DNA from: an uncultured Lachnospiraceae bacterium
GTDB taxonomy: Bacteria; Bacillota; Clostridia; Lachnospirales; Lachnospiraceae
NCBI GenBank assembly: GCA_910583815.1
Contig: CAJTZB010000005.1
Span: 1-34,437, forward strand
Length of the DNA stretch: 34,437 nucleotides
Direction: 5' to 3'
The notes under the pieces were generated by a model. That model saw only the letters and a program-made list of their open reading frames with translations. It was not told where the DNA came from and did no database searches. Shown piece by piece: positions 1 to 8,058 of the stretch. The position numbers and the translations under genes are program-made. Every line of letters starts with the position of its first letter. The first letter of the stretch is position 1.

Positions 1-1639
1 TATTTCTTGTCTGTATATCCTCTTCAAAGTCAAATACCAATGCTCTGACAGGCGGAATCCCGGATTCCCAATATGCCGCAAACGCACTGTAGAGATACGG
101 CAGCAAAGACATTCTGACTTCATGATATTTTCTGCATACCTCTGTATAATAGCCTGCATTCTCCATCAGTTCGCCAGCCAGATTTTTTTCAATATTTACC
201 TGCTTCCACGGCGGATTCGGAATACGCCAGCAGTTATAAATCGCATGGGCAGAAAACATAATCGTCTGCATCCGCCGCAATAAGTCTTCACCACTCTGAC
301 AGTTCCTTACCTCCGGCGCCCACAAAAGCCCGGAAAAACCGGACGTTACCATTCCCCTGATAAACTGCTTATGGTCATAGAGGTCGGAATAAAGCACAAA
401 AGGAAGGGGCGAAGCCAACGCTCCAGAAGAGCGCACCTGCGAATAAGTCCTTTTATTCTCTTTGTGGAACACATGATAAATCAGTTCCTGATACAGCCAG
501 CCAATCGCTGCATGCATCTGTTCCCCATCCATTCCGGAAGGAAATTCTGTCGTATCCGGAAAAGACCAGTTGGATGCATTCATATCCGAATTGTCACATT
601 CGTCCAGCTTGAATCCTAAGATTCCCTTTTGTACAAACTCTGTTTTATGGTATTCCGAAAAAATATCTACGGCTTCCTTTGTTGCAAAGTCCGGCACAAG
701 CCCATTCCACACTTCATATTCCCCTGCAAACGGCAGCAGTTTTTTATAAAAAGGTGCCGCAGGATAGACAAACAGATGCTCCCAAAGGTTCAGCTTATAT
801 CCTTTTTGAGACAGCTCTTTTATCATCTCCTCAGGTTTCGGAAAAAGATAAGACCACTGATAGGTGCAGGAATAGCTGTGGGAATGCCAGCCCGGTTCCA
901 AGCCAAGCACGTCTACCGGCATCTTCTCTTCCCTGAACTTATCTGCAAGCTTTCCTACGCTCTCTTGGTCGCTTCCGCCATAAGAACGGTACCAGACACC
1001 CAGCCCCCACATCGGCGGCAGGCAGCCTCCGCCAGAAAACAGGTTATACCTCTGCACTGTCTGTTTTACATCACCTGCAAAAATATAAAACTCTGCTCCG
1101 TCCACTGCCTTTATATCAACAATTACTGCACGTTTTTCCTTATTCCTTTTCAGGGCATAGAGCGCAGACTCGGAGAACTCTTTATGCTCCTGGTTTACTT
1201 CCGTGCGATGCCCTGACTGCCCTTTTTCCATACTTGTTCCCATATAGAACTCTACATGGCGGAACGTGTCCACATACAGACCATAGCCCGCTGTAGAAAC
1301 GTAAAAAGGAACCGGTGCATGCCCTTCTCCGGTGTCTGCCACCGGGTCGGAATTTACCCTCATAATGCGCTTTCTGCCCGCCTGGTTCATGCTGCGCAGC
1401 TGCAGCCCAAAACCATAAATGTCTTCTGTGCTGTCCATCGGCAGCAGAATCTGTACTCCTCTGCGGCTTTTACGGTAAGTAATATTGCCTGCCACTTCCG
1501 GCAGCTCTGCCTCCGGAAGATTTTTAAGCGCATCTTCCTTCATCGGAAACTGACGTTTCATTACCGGCGTATGCTCCTCTGGCGTACCGATGCAGCCTTT
1601 CCAGACGCCGTTCGCAATCTTCACTAATTCTATATTCAT
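1..1639 (-). CDS. Glycoside hydrolase family 31 (alpha-xylosidase/alpha-glucosidase-like), C-terminus outside window
   Basis: An open frame runs from an ATG at 1637-1639 (preceded by an AGGAATTAGGA-type ribosome binding site) off the left edge of the window; 546 codons are visible. After an N-terminal beta-sandwich (residues about 1-190, containing EDIYGFGLQLRSMN, typical of GH31) comes a TIM barrel. The likely nucleophile is D346 in GFKLDECD, and the likely acid/base lies in the later FVLYSDLYDHKQF segment, where GH31 enzymes carry their second Asp. The last visible residues, PPVRALVFDFEED, match the start of the GH31 post-barrel region, so about 100-200 residues are probably missing. No signal peptide is seen, so it is probably cytoplasmic. 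GH31 enzymes remove terminal alpha-linked xylose, glucose or galactose; the exact specificity is not readable. It is the last visible gene of the enzyme operon, 20 bases after the GH28 gene. Confidence 0.88.
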   Translation of the reverse strand, partial: MNIELVKIANGVWKGCIGTPEEHTPVMKRQFPMKEDALKNLPEAELPEVAGNITYRKSRRGVQILLPMDSTEDIYGFGLQLRSMNQAGRKRIMRVNSDPVADTGEGHAPVPFYVSTAGYGLYVDTFRHVEFYMGTSMEKGQSGHRTEVNQEHKEFSESALYALKRNKEKRAVIVDIKAVDGAEFYIFAGDVKQTVQRYNLFSGGGCLPPMWGLGVWYRSYGGSDQESVGKLADKFREEKMPVDVLGLEPGWHSHSYSCTYQWSYLFPKPEEMIKELSQKGYKLNLWEHLFVYPAAPFYKKLLPFAGEYEVWNGLVPDFATKEAVDIFSEYHKTEFVQKGILGFKLDECDNSDMNASNWSFPDTTEFPSGMDGEQMHAAIGWLYQELIYHVFHKENKRTYSQVRSSGALASPLPFVLYSDLYDHKQFIRGMVTSGFSGLLWAPEVRNCQSGEDLLRRMQTIMFSAHAIYNCWRIPNPPWKQVNIEKNLAGELMENAGYYTEVCRKYHEVRMSLLPYLYSAFAAYWESGIPPVRALVFDFEEDIQTRN

Positions 1640-1659
1640 ATCCTAATTCCTTTCACAAA

Positions 1660-3024
1660 TCAGTACTCGTAAACGTTTTGCTTTAATACGGAGCAATGTT
1701 CCACCAAAACACTGTCTCGTTCGTCTGGATACTTTTTATGAAGCATCAAATCTTCCAAAACCAGATTTTTCACGTTTCTGCAATCCAAAAATACAGTCCT
1801 GCTCCAATCAGGATAATAGTTTTCCGAGGAAACCTCTTCCAGATGCTCCAAACGGTCCAGTACCTCCGGATATTCTGCCGGAATCTCTTCTTTTCTTACC
1901 CCGCCGATTGCTGTATATATCATATTTTTCAGCATCACGTTTTCTATTGGATGCTTTTTGTTTGCATCTATCCTTATACCGCCAAACCGTGGGCTTCCCA
2001 TAATATCATCGCCAAAGCGGCAATGCGTGTTCCGCATCTCTTCTTCATCTGTGATTACCATGTCGGAGAGCAAGATGTTCTGCAGCACACCAATTTCCGG
2101 CATCTCCTTTAATTCTTTTGAAGTTCCCCAGCCTTTTTCCTCAAAACGATTATTTAACAGTATCCATACCGGCCGTGAGACATTCCGCATTGTCACGCCG
2201 CGGACAGTAATATCAGAAATGCTGCCGCCTTCCGTACATTCTATCTTAATTCCTTCTCTAAAGACATTGCAGAAGGTACAGTTTGTAATTACCACATTAC
2301 GGATGCTTCCAATAGATTTTAAGCCAATACGGATTCCTGCACACAGGGAAGTAAACTCACAATTGGAAATATGGATGTTTTCTGCCGGATATTCTTTACT
2401 TGAGGATTGCAGGCACAAATTATCGTCCGTTCCACGAATACGGCAGTCCGAAATAAAGACTTCGCTGCATCCGTCAAAATCCAATCCATCGCCGTTATAA
2501 CGCTGTTCGTTCCAAATATCCACCCCTCTGATGCGAATATTGGTACTGTCCAAAAAGGCAGTCGTCCATGCGGCGGCATTGTGCAGCCGGACCCGCTCCA
2601 CTATGATAAAATGACAGCGCAAGAAACGCAGCAGCATTGGGCGGTAACTGCTGTCTGTATTAGGGAAACTCTCGGCATTGCCGTCGATTTTCCCCAATCC
2701 GACAATCCCAATATTCTCTGCATCTTCTGCGTAAAGAAAGCATCGGTCTAACGCTTCTTCGTTTCTGTAACGGTTATAATGCGTATCTTCTCCATAGTCC
2801 GCAATCTCACCGCTCGCTCTTAATATAGCAGAAGCCGCAATCTCCAATACAACATTGGACTTTAAATACAAACCGCCGGATAAAAATGTCCCTTTATGAA
2901 GCAGCACGGTTCCCCCGCCTGCCAAATGGCATTCGTCAATTGCCTGCTGAATCGCGTCTGTGTCCTTAGACATTCCGTCGCCTTTTGCCCCATATGCTTT
3001 TACATCAAAAATATCCTGTCTCAT
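1660..3024 (-). CDS. Glycoside hydrolase family 28-like beta-helix protein (polygalacturonase-type)
   Basis: The 454-residue protein begins MRQDIFDVKAYGAKGDG, the standard opening of right-handed beta-helix pectinase-fold enzymes (GH28). No signal peptide is present, so it is predicted cytoplasmic. GH28 landmarks: NGDGLDF (N177, D179) stands for the usual NTDG, GTDDN (D200, D201) for the catalytic Asp pair, and EGIKIE later for the RIK motif. The usual catalytic-region GHG is replaced by CAGIRIG (residues 228-234), so the conserved His is not at its normal place. Family members hydrolyse alpha-galacturonosyl or related uronosyl linkages, often exo-acting when intracellular. It sits 29 bases after the heparinase-family gene and 20 before GH31, clearly in the same operon. 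The start is supported by a GGGAG sequence 10 bases upstream. Confidence 0.88.
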   Translation of the reverse strand: MRQDIFDVKAYGAKGDGMSKDTDAIQQAIDECHLAGGGTVLLHKGTFLSGGLYLKSNVVLEIAASAILRASGEIADYGEDTHYNRYRNEEALDRCFLYAEDAENIGIVGLGKIDGNAESFPNTDSSYRPMLLRFLRCHFIIVERVRLHNAAAWTTAFLDSTNIRIRGVDIWNEQRYNGDGLDFDGCSEVFISDCRIRGTDDNLCLQSSSKEYPAENIHISNCEFTSLCAGIRIGLKSIGSIRNVVITNCTFCNVFREGIKIECTEGGSISDITVRGVTMRNVSRPVWILLNNRFEEKGWGTSKELKEMPEIGVLQNILLSDMVITDEEEMRNTHCRFGDDIMGSPRFGGIRIDANKKHPIENVMLKNMIYTAIGGVRKEEIPAEYPEVLDRLEHLEEVSSENYYPDWSRTVFLDCRNVKNLVLEDLMLHKKYPDERDSVLVEHCSVLKQNVYEY

Positions 3025-3053
3025 TTCCTATTTTCTCCCAACACACGTTTTGC

Positions 3054-6026
3054 TTACTTCGTGCCTGCTCCTGCCATGTCCTTCCTTGGCCGGATTCTGA
3101 CCTGTATCTCCTGTGTGGCATCAAACTTTGCCCTTACATACAAAAGCATCGGCACATCACCAGAGCCAGGGAACATAGGAGTAGTTCTGCCCTGCTCTAT
3201 CAGAAGTTCTTCCGGCGGAGCAAAAAACTCTACATCCGCATATACAGAGTAATACCCTGCCCCATGCACTACATTCCCTTCTGCCTTGGCAGAGTGCAGG
3301 GCAAGCGGCAGCGAAAACAGAACCTTTCCTTGATAATTCTCTATTCTGTCCCGGATCATGACTTCTCCGGAATGTTTATAAAACTGAATGGTCCTTTGAT
3401 GGAGTCCTTTCTCTTTTCCGAGAGGATGGAAAATCTCCATGCAGATACTGTCTGTTTCCTCTCCTGTTTCTGCTCCTAGTACGCGGCAGATGCGAGGCAC
3501 GTCCCACCATCCTCTGTCCAGACTGTAATTTCCGGCAGTTAAATTGATGCTGTTTTCTTTCCTTCTGTAACGAGACTGCTCCTCTGATGTGACAGCAAAC
3601 TGAAGGCAGGCATGGGAATAGGAACTTAAATGCCACTGGGTGGAAGCTTCAAAATATCCTTCAATACCGCTGTCCATAACGACCGGGACATTTTGATAGT
3701 ACAGGATAAAAGAGCCTTGGTCCAGATGTCCATGCCCTATCGGTTTTCCTGCTGCCATAACCGCCAGATAATTTTCCCCACTGCCTTGCCTCTGCTCTGA
3801 AGCTCCCTGCCGAAACACATAGATTCCGGAATCTGGGTAATCTATTGTTGAAGTTAAGTCCAGCCTGTTCTCTTCTAAGAAGCAATACTCTGCAGGCTCT
3901 GCATAGAGAAGGTTCTCTATTGCCAGTCCCTCTCCGGAAAACCTCTTTACCGGGCTTCCTGCCAGTTCCCACGCCTGATACAGTCCGTCTGCCAGTTGCT
4001 TGTCAATCTCCGCAATCCGCTCTGCATAAAGCCCATAGATTCCAAACTCCGTTCCTCCGGAGAGCCTATGGTCTCCAAACGGAGGCGTTCCGATCCGGCC
4101 CTCAAAGTATTCATATGGAGGCGTTATGGTATGCAGGCAGTAGGAGAACATTTCCTTTAATCTGGTGGTCAGAAGCCAGTCCTCTCCGGTCTCTTGTTTC
4201 CATGCTGCGGCGAATGTGGCAAAATGCTCCAATGCCGCAAAATGATAGCGGATGGATTCCGGCCAGGAACCATCCTGGTTCAGATTCACAGATAACTGCG
4301 CCCTCAGCACGGCTTCTGCATTATAGAGCCATACTTTTCGGTCCGGATAGTCTGGAAGAACCATCATTAACGATGCCACCCCAATGCACATATCCGTCTG
4401 CCAGTTGCTGGATCCTCGCTGTGCCCGCTCTGCTGACATCGTCATCCTATCACGCATATCAAGGCAATAGCGAAGCAGGTAATCCACCATTCCATAAAAC
4501 TGTTCTTTTTCCTGCTCTGTAAAAGCAGCGCCGCTGCGAATCAAGGAATAGGCGCTTGCCACGGAACACATAATCCGTCCCGCCTGAACTGCTCCATAAG
4601 AATCGTATCCTTCTGGTCTTGCATTATAGGTCAGCCAATATTCCGCCCCCTGGCAAAAATCATTCAAAAAAGCAAGCATTTCGTACTTTGCCTTAAAAGC
4701 GTACTCTGCCTTTTTCTCCAGTGCATAAACAATCGCGTCGCACTGCATATTCAAAGCGCTGCGTCCCTCTCTTGGCATACTCTTACGGTTATAGGTATAG
4801 GTAAATTGTCCAAGGCTTCCACCTGCACTGTCTATAAATTCCAAAACTACCCGGAAACCCTCTTTTAATTTGCCGTCTTGTTTTGCTTTAAAATACAGCG
4901 TATATCCACTGTTTTCCTGCAAAGGGATTATCTCGCTGCACACGGCAACTGCCTGGTCAGAACCTGAAGGATTGCAAAGATACAGGCAGCTTCCTATGCC
5001 TTTCTGCTGCTCCCTCCTGCACTCAGGATGCCCCACCGAATCATCCGTGCTCCAGCCTCTTGCCGGATAGCTGCTGCATATCTCTGCCTTTTCTTCAAAT
5101 CTGGCATTTGGTATGTCAGCCTCTGGTCCGTCGGCACTGTAAAGATGAAAATCCGTCACCCAAATATGCCCGAGCCCACATTCCTCATTCTCTTCTTTAG
5201 GGAGGCAGACAGAAAGCCTGACACCTGCCGTACCTTCCGGTGTCATAATATTCACCGTTCGTCCAGTATCGCCCCAGATAGTAAAATGCTCATTTAACTT
5301 TTCATATGTGTGCTTTTCCCATATCTGCTCATAGGACATAAGTGTATCAGACAAAGATAAAGAATCTGCAATCCGTTTGATTTCTTTATATTGTGCCTTT
5401 ATAAAAGATTCTGTTCCTAGCTTCTTTTTTATTTCTTCTTTCTTTTCTGTGGAAACCAAAAACAGGGAATCTGCTTCGGTTTCTGAGTTCAGCCTTGCAG
5501 AACACCGGAAATCCCACATCGCATCAATGCAGCCAGCCAGACATTCCGGGAGTTCTGTCTCTTTGGCATCTGCCAAATCTTCCATCCGCCTGCGCAGTTC
5601 TTCCCCCATCTTTAAGCTATATTGCCCTGTTTCTTCCCCATAAGAAGCAGAGCGGAGCAAATCTTTGCTGCGTTCCAGTACCTCTTCTCTCCTGCAGAGC
5701 AGCTGCTCTTTGCTCCACAGCTCCATATCCTGCTCCCTGTACCATGCAATGGCTTCCTTTAATCCATAATGGTAATAGACCTTGCCTTCTTTAAAGAAAG
5801 TAGGCACCATAGTAAATCTGTTATAGGCAAAGCAAAGGGCTTCTTCTCGCTTTGGATACATGAATTCTCTGTTTCTTGAAAAAGGTGCTTCTTCGCCTCT
5901 TAGGGCTGCTCTTGCCTTATCTGCCATATCAGATAAGGCTTTTCTGTCCATATTTGTATGGCACCCCAAACCATGCTGCAAAAGTTCCTCTGCAGTTTCC
6001 AGACATTTTTTCAGTTCGTTCTCCAT
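3054..6026 (-). CDS. Heparinase II/III-family protein, large, with inserted beta-sandwich (copy 1)
   Basis: About 990 residues, with no signal peptide. Order: a helical N-terminus (about 1-225), a beta-rich stretch of about 185 residues (about 240-425) resembling a carbohydrate-binding jelly roll, an alpha/alpha barrel (about 445-700), then the heparinase II/III-like beta-sheet domain with GHGHLDQGSF and YSHACLQF. Likely active-site elements are the Asn in SSNWQTD and the Tyr-His pair in WPESIRYHFAALEHF. Family members are polysaccharide lyases that cut uronic acid linkages by beta-elimination, leaving the unsaturated uronate that GH88 then removes; the adjacent upstream gene is GH88. I start at the ATG at 6024-6026, which has AGAAGG 10 bases upstream. 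The longer alternative at 6071 is possible (AAAGGA 4 bases upstream) but adds 15 residues that look non-coding. The substrate is unknown. Confidence 0.85.
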   Translation of the reverse strand: MENELKKCLETAEELLQHGLGCHTNMDRKALSDMADKARAALRGEEAPFSRNREFMYPKREEALCFAYNRFTMVPTFFKEGKVYYHYGLKEAIAWYREQDMELWSKEQLLCRREEVLERSKDLLRSASYGEETGQYSLKMGEELRRRMEDLADAKETELPECLAGCIDAMWDFRCSARLNSETEADSLFLVSTEKKEEIKKKLGTESFIKAQYKEIKRIADSLSLSDTLMSYEQIWEKHTYEKLNEHFTIWGDTGRTVNIMTPEGTAGVRLSVCLPKEENEECGLGHIWVTDFHLYSADGPEADIPNARFEEKAEICSSYPARGWSTDDSVGHPECRREQQKGIGSCLYLCNPSGSDQAVAVCSEIIPLQENSGYTLYFKAKQDGKLKEGFRVVLEFIDSAGGSLGQFTYTYNRKSMPREGRSALNMQCDAIVYALEKKAEYAFKAKYEMLAFLNDFCQGAEYWLTYNARPEGYDSYGAVQAGRIMCSVASAYSLIRSGAAFTEQEKEQFYGMVDYLLRYCLDMRDRMTMSAERAQRGSSNWQTDMCIGVASLMMVLPDYPDRKVWLYNAEAVLRAQLSVNLNQDGSWPESIRYHFAALEHFATFAAAWKQETGEDWLLTTRLKEMFSYCLHTITPPYEYFEGRIGTPPFGDHRLSGGTEFGIYGLYAERIAEIDKQLADGLYQAWELAGSPVKRFSGEGLAIENLLYAEPAEYCFLEENRLDLTSTIDYPDSGIYVFRQGASEQRQGSGENYLAVMAAGKPIGHGHLDQGSFILYYQNVPVVMDSGIEGYFEASTQWHLSSYSHACLQFAVTSEEQSRYRRKENSINLTAGNYSLDRGWWDVPRICRVLGAETGEETDSICMEIFHPLGKEKGLHQRTIQFYKHSGEVMIRDRIENYQGKVLFSLPLALHSAKAEGNVVHGAGYYSVYADVEFFAPPEELLIEQGRTTPMFPGSGDVPMLLYVRAKFDATQEIQVRIRPRKDMAGAGTK

Positions 6027-6078
6027 ATAACCCATCCCTTCTCTAAAACCCGGCGGCTTTATGCTTAACATAAGTCCT

Positions 6079-7227
6079 TTACCACAAAAGTTTCCCTATG
6101 CCTTTTATTTTATAAAGGGCTTCAATAAAATAATAATCTGCATAGTTCATCGTCGTATGGTGTTCTGCGGAATGGTACGCACCGCTGCAATTCTGCACAA
6201 TCGCATCACATGTCCTGCCAAAATCTGCTCGCTTTTCTGAAATCGCACGGATAATTTTTGCTGCTGCCTCTTCATACTTCTTTTTTTCTTCCGGCAGCAC
6301 ACATTTAGCAAGTTCCAAAAGCCCGCCTGCTATGACACAGGCCCCACAGGAATCCTCATAGGCAGGCTCCTTTGGCTGCCTGAAATCAATCGGGATAATT
6401 CCATCTTCTGAAAGATTTTTTACACAGTAGTCTGCCACCTTTTTTGCCGTATCCAAATACTCTTGTTTACCGCTATGTAAATAGCTGATCATAAAACCGT
6501 ACAGCGCCCATCCTTGCCCACGAGTCCAAGAAGAGCCTTCTGTATAGCCCTGACCGCCAAAATCACGTATTTTTTCTCCCGTTTCCGGGTTAAACTCCAC
6601 AATATGGCGAACCGAACCATCCGGGCGGACAAAGTTCTTCCTTACTGTGTCCGCATGCATCATTGCGACATGGCGGAATCGAGGGTCTTTTGTTTCTTCA
6701 CTTGCCCAATAGAGCAACGAAAGATTTATCATACAATCAATGATTACCCAGCCTCTTGTATCATTTTCCAGGTCATTCCATGCACGGATAAACTTTCCTA
6801 CCGGATTGAACCGTCCTGCCAAAAGGCTTGCTGCATGCAGCGCTATTTTTCTTGAATTCTGGTTTCCGGTCAGTTTCCAGTCTGCTACTGCTGTAGGCAC
6901 AAACATAAAACCCACATCATGGTGCAGCCCATAATAATCCTGAAAGCACTGTTCCATCCGCTCCTCAGAAATCCGGGCAATCTCCATATAGCGCTCTTCC
7001 CCTGTATCCTGATACAAAAGCCAGAGAATGCCTGCCCAGAAGCCGTTCGTCCACCAGTTCAGCCCATCATCAATTCTCCATTGCTTAGAAGAATCTGACC
7101 TGTCGTCATAATTTCCGTCTTTATCTGTCTGATAAGGAATCTTATTTTTGTTTTTCTCACTGACCCATCCCATTTTCTCACGAACTTTGTCAAGGACATC
7201 ATCTACCCATTCATTGTAACACTCCAT
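6079..7227 (-). CDS. GH88 unsaturated glucuronyl hydrolase
   Basis: This 382-residue protein is full length for GH88 and has no signal peptide. It removes the 4,5-unsaturated uronic acid that polysaccharide lyases leave at the non-reducing end of oligosaccharides, by hydration of the double bond. The two expected catalytic Asp residues are visible: D104 in HHDVGFMF and D164 in WVIIDCMINL. Their 60-residue spacing agrees with the characterised Bacillus enzyme. Aromatic substrate-binding segments GSSWTRGQGWALYG and HHTTMNYADYYFIEAL are also present. AGGAGG lies 9 bases before the ATG and overlaps the stop codon of the preceding nitrilase-family gene. Its presence is the best evidence that the neighbouring heparinase-family proteins act as lyases. 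GH105 is the main alternative family, but the motifs fit GH88 better. Confidence 0.93.
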   Translation of the reverse strand: MECYNEWVDDVLDKVREKMGWVSEKNKNKIPYQTDKDGNYDDRSDSSKQWRIDDGLNWWTNGFWAGILWLLYQDTGEERYMEIARISEERMEQCFQDYYGLHHDVGFMFVPTAVADWKLTGNQNSRKIALHAASLLAGRFNPVGKFIRAWNDLENDTRGWVIIDCMINLSLLYWASEETKDPRFRHVAMMHADTVRKNFVRPDGSVRHIVEFNPETGEKIRDFGGQGYTEGSSWTRGQGWALYGFMISYLHSGKQEYLDTAKKVADYCVKNLSEDGIIPIDFRQPKEPAYEDSCGACVIAGGLLELAKCVLPEEKKKYEEAAAKIIRAISEKRADFGRTCDAIVQNCSGAYHSAEHHTTMNYADYYFIEALYKIKGIGKLLW

Positions 7228-7240
7228 CTCTCATTGCCTC

Positions 7241-8050
7241 CTAATTAATAGTTCCGTAACCGTTCTTCCACTCTGCAACCGTGCCTATCAGCAATTCTGC
7301 AGCCTCCTGCCCCGCAGACGCTAAAACAGTTCCATCCCCACGAATCAGCTCGCTTGGCATACGCTCTCCCTCAATCGGCATCCAGTAAGGCACTGCCATT
7401 GCCACTGCAATCCCAAGCCCGGTTTCTTTGATTCGTTCCATCCCATAGCCATGTTCCCAGCCCCAGCTCGGCACTGCCATAAACTCGGCTCCTGCATCTG
7501 CGCACCCTCTGCACACATCCTGAAACTGCATGTCATAGCATACTGCAACACCCATCCTGCCCATATCCGTCTCTGCCACCAGTATTTTGTTTCCCGGAGT
7601 CAGACGGATACTTTCCTCTTTTGTAAGATGCATTTTGTCATAAATTCCATGTAATCTGCCTTCTCTGTCATAAATAAAAGCAGAATTATAGCAATGCAGA
7701 TTCCCTCTCTCATCATGGCGTTTGTTATAAACACCTGCCACAAGCCAGCTTCCTGCCTGCCTTGCAAGCTCCGACAGCCTAAGAAACAGGACATCTTTTT
7801 TCTCTTCTGAATAAAACGGTATCAATGCCTCACATGAAGTTCTTAATGCGCCTTCCAATCCGCAGAAATTGATTGCTTCCGTAGTGACCAGCAAATCGCA
7901 TCCTTGCCCTATTGCTTCCCTCGCAAGCGTAAAGCACTGCTCTGTCATTTCCTTCTGCAATGCTTTGGCACATTCTACCGAAATAGGTTCCTCTGGCTTG
8001 TGAAAACTATATAATGCATTCTGTTTTGTCTGAATCAACGCGATTTTCAT
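7241..8050 (-). CDS. Carbon-nitrogen hydrolase (nitrilase superfamily)
   Basis: The predicted 269-residue cytoplasmic protein has the complete nitrilase-superfamily triad: E58 in VTTEAINF, K139 in IYDKMHLTKE and C171 in VAVCYDMQF. Members hydrolyse amide or nitrile C-N bonds, or transfer acyl groups, through a cysteine thioester. The start at 8048-8050 has AAGGTGG just upstream and leaves 8 bases after the GH39 stop; a longer frame to 8089 would overlap GH39 and lacks a site. It lies inside the sugar-enzyme operon, between GH39 and GH88, with tight spacing on both sides. A role in removing an amide substituent (N-acyl group or uronamide) from the imported glycan is an inference from position only. 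The exact nitrilase branch cannot be assigned from motifs alone. Confidence 0.88.
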   Translation of the reverse strand: MKIALIQTKQNALYSFHKPEEPISVECAKALQKEMTEQCFTLAREAIGQGCDLLVTTEAINFCGLEGALRTSCEALIPFYSEEKKDVLFLRLSELARQAGSWLVAGVYNKRHDERGNLHCYNSAFIYDREGRLHGIYDKMHLTKEESIRLTPGNKILVAETDMGRMGVAVCYDMQFQDVCRGCADAGAEFMAVPSWGWEHGYGMERIKETGLGIAVAMAVPYWMPIEGERMPSELIRGDGTVLASAGQEAAELLIGTVAEWKNGYGTIN

Positions 8051-8058
8051 TTTCCACC

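Noticed and set aside
629..1216. Long plus-strand open frame
   Set aside because: It lies entirely opposite the GH31 gene, has no recognisable domain or ribosome binding site, and the antisense frame matches GH31 throughout.
1671..1683. Possible catabolite (cre) site, AAACGTTTTGCTT
   Set aside because: It lies in the last codons of GH28, matches the cre consensus poorly, and the same 13 bases also occur inside a permease gene at 22171, so chance is likely.
3845..4522. 225-residue plus-strand open frame
   Set aside because: It is antisense to the heparinase-family gene, low complexity in composition, without family resemblance; a shadow frame.
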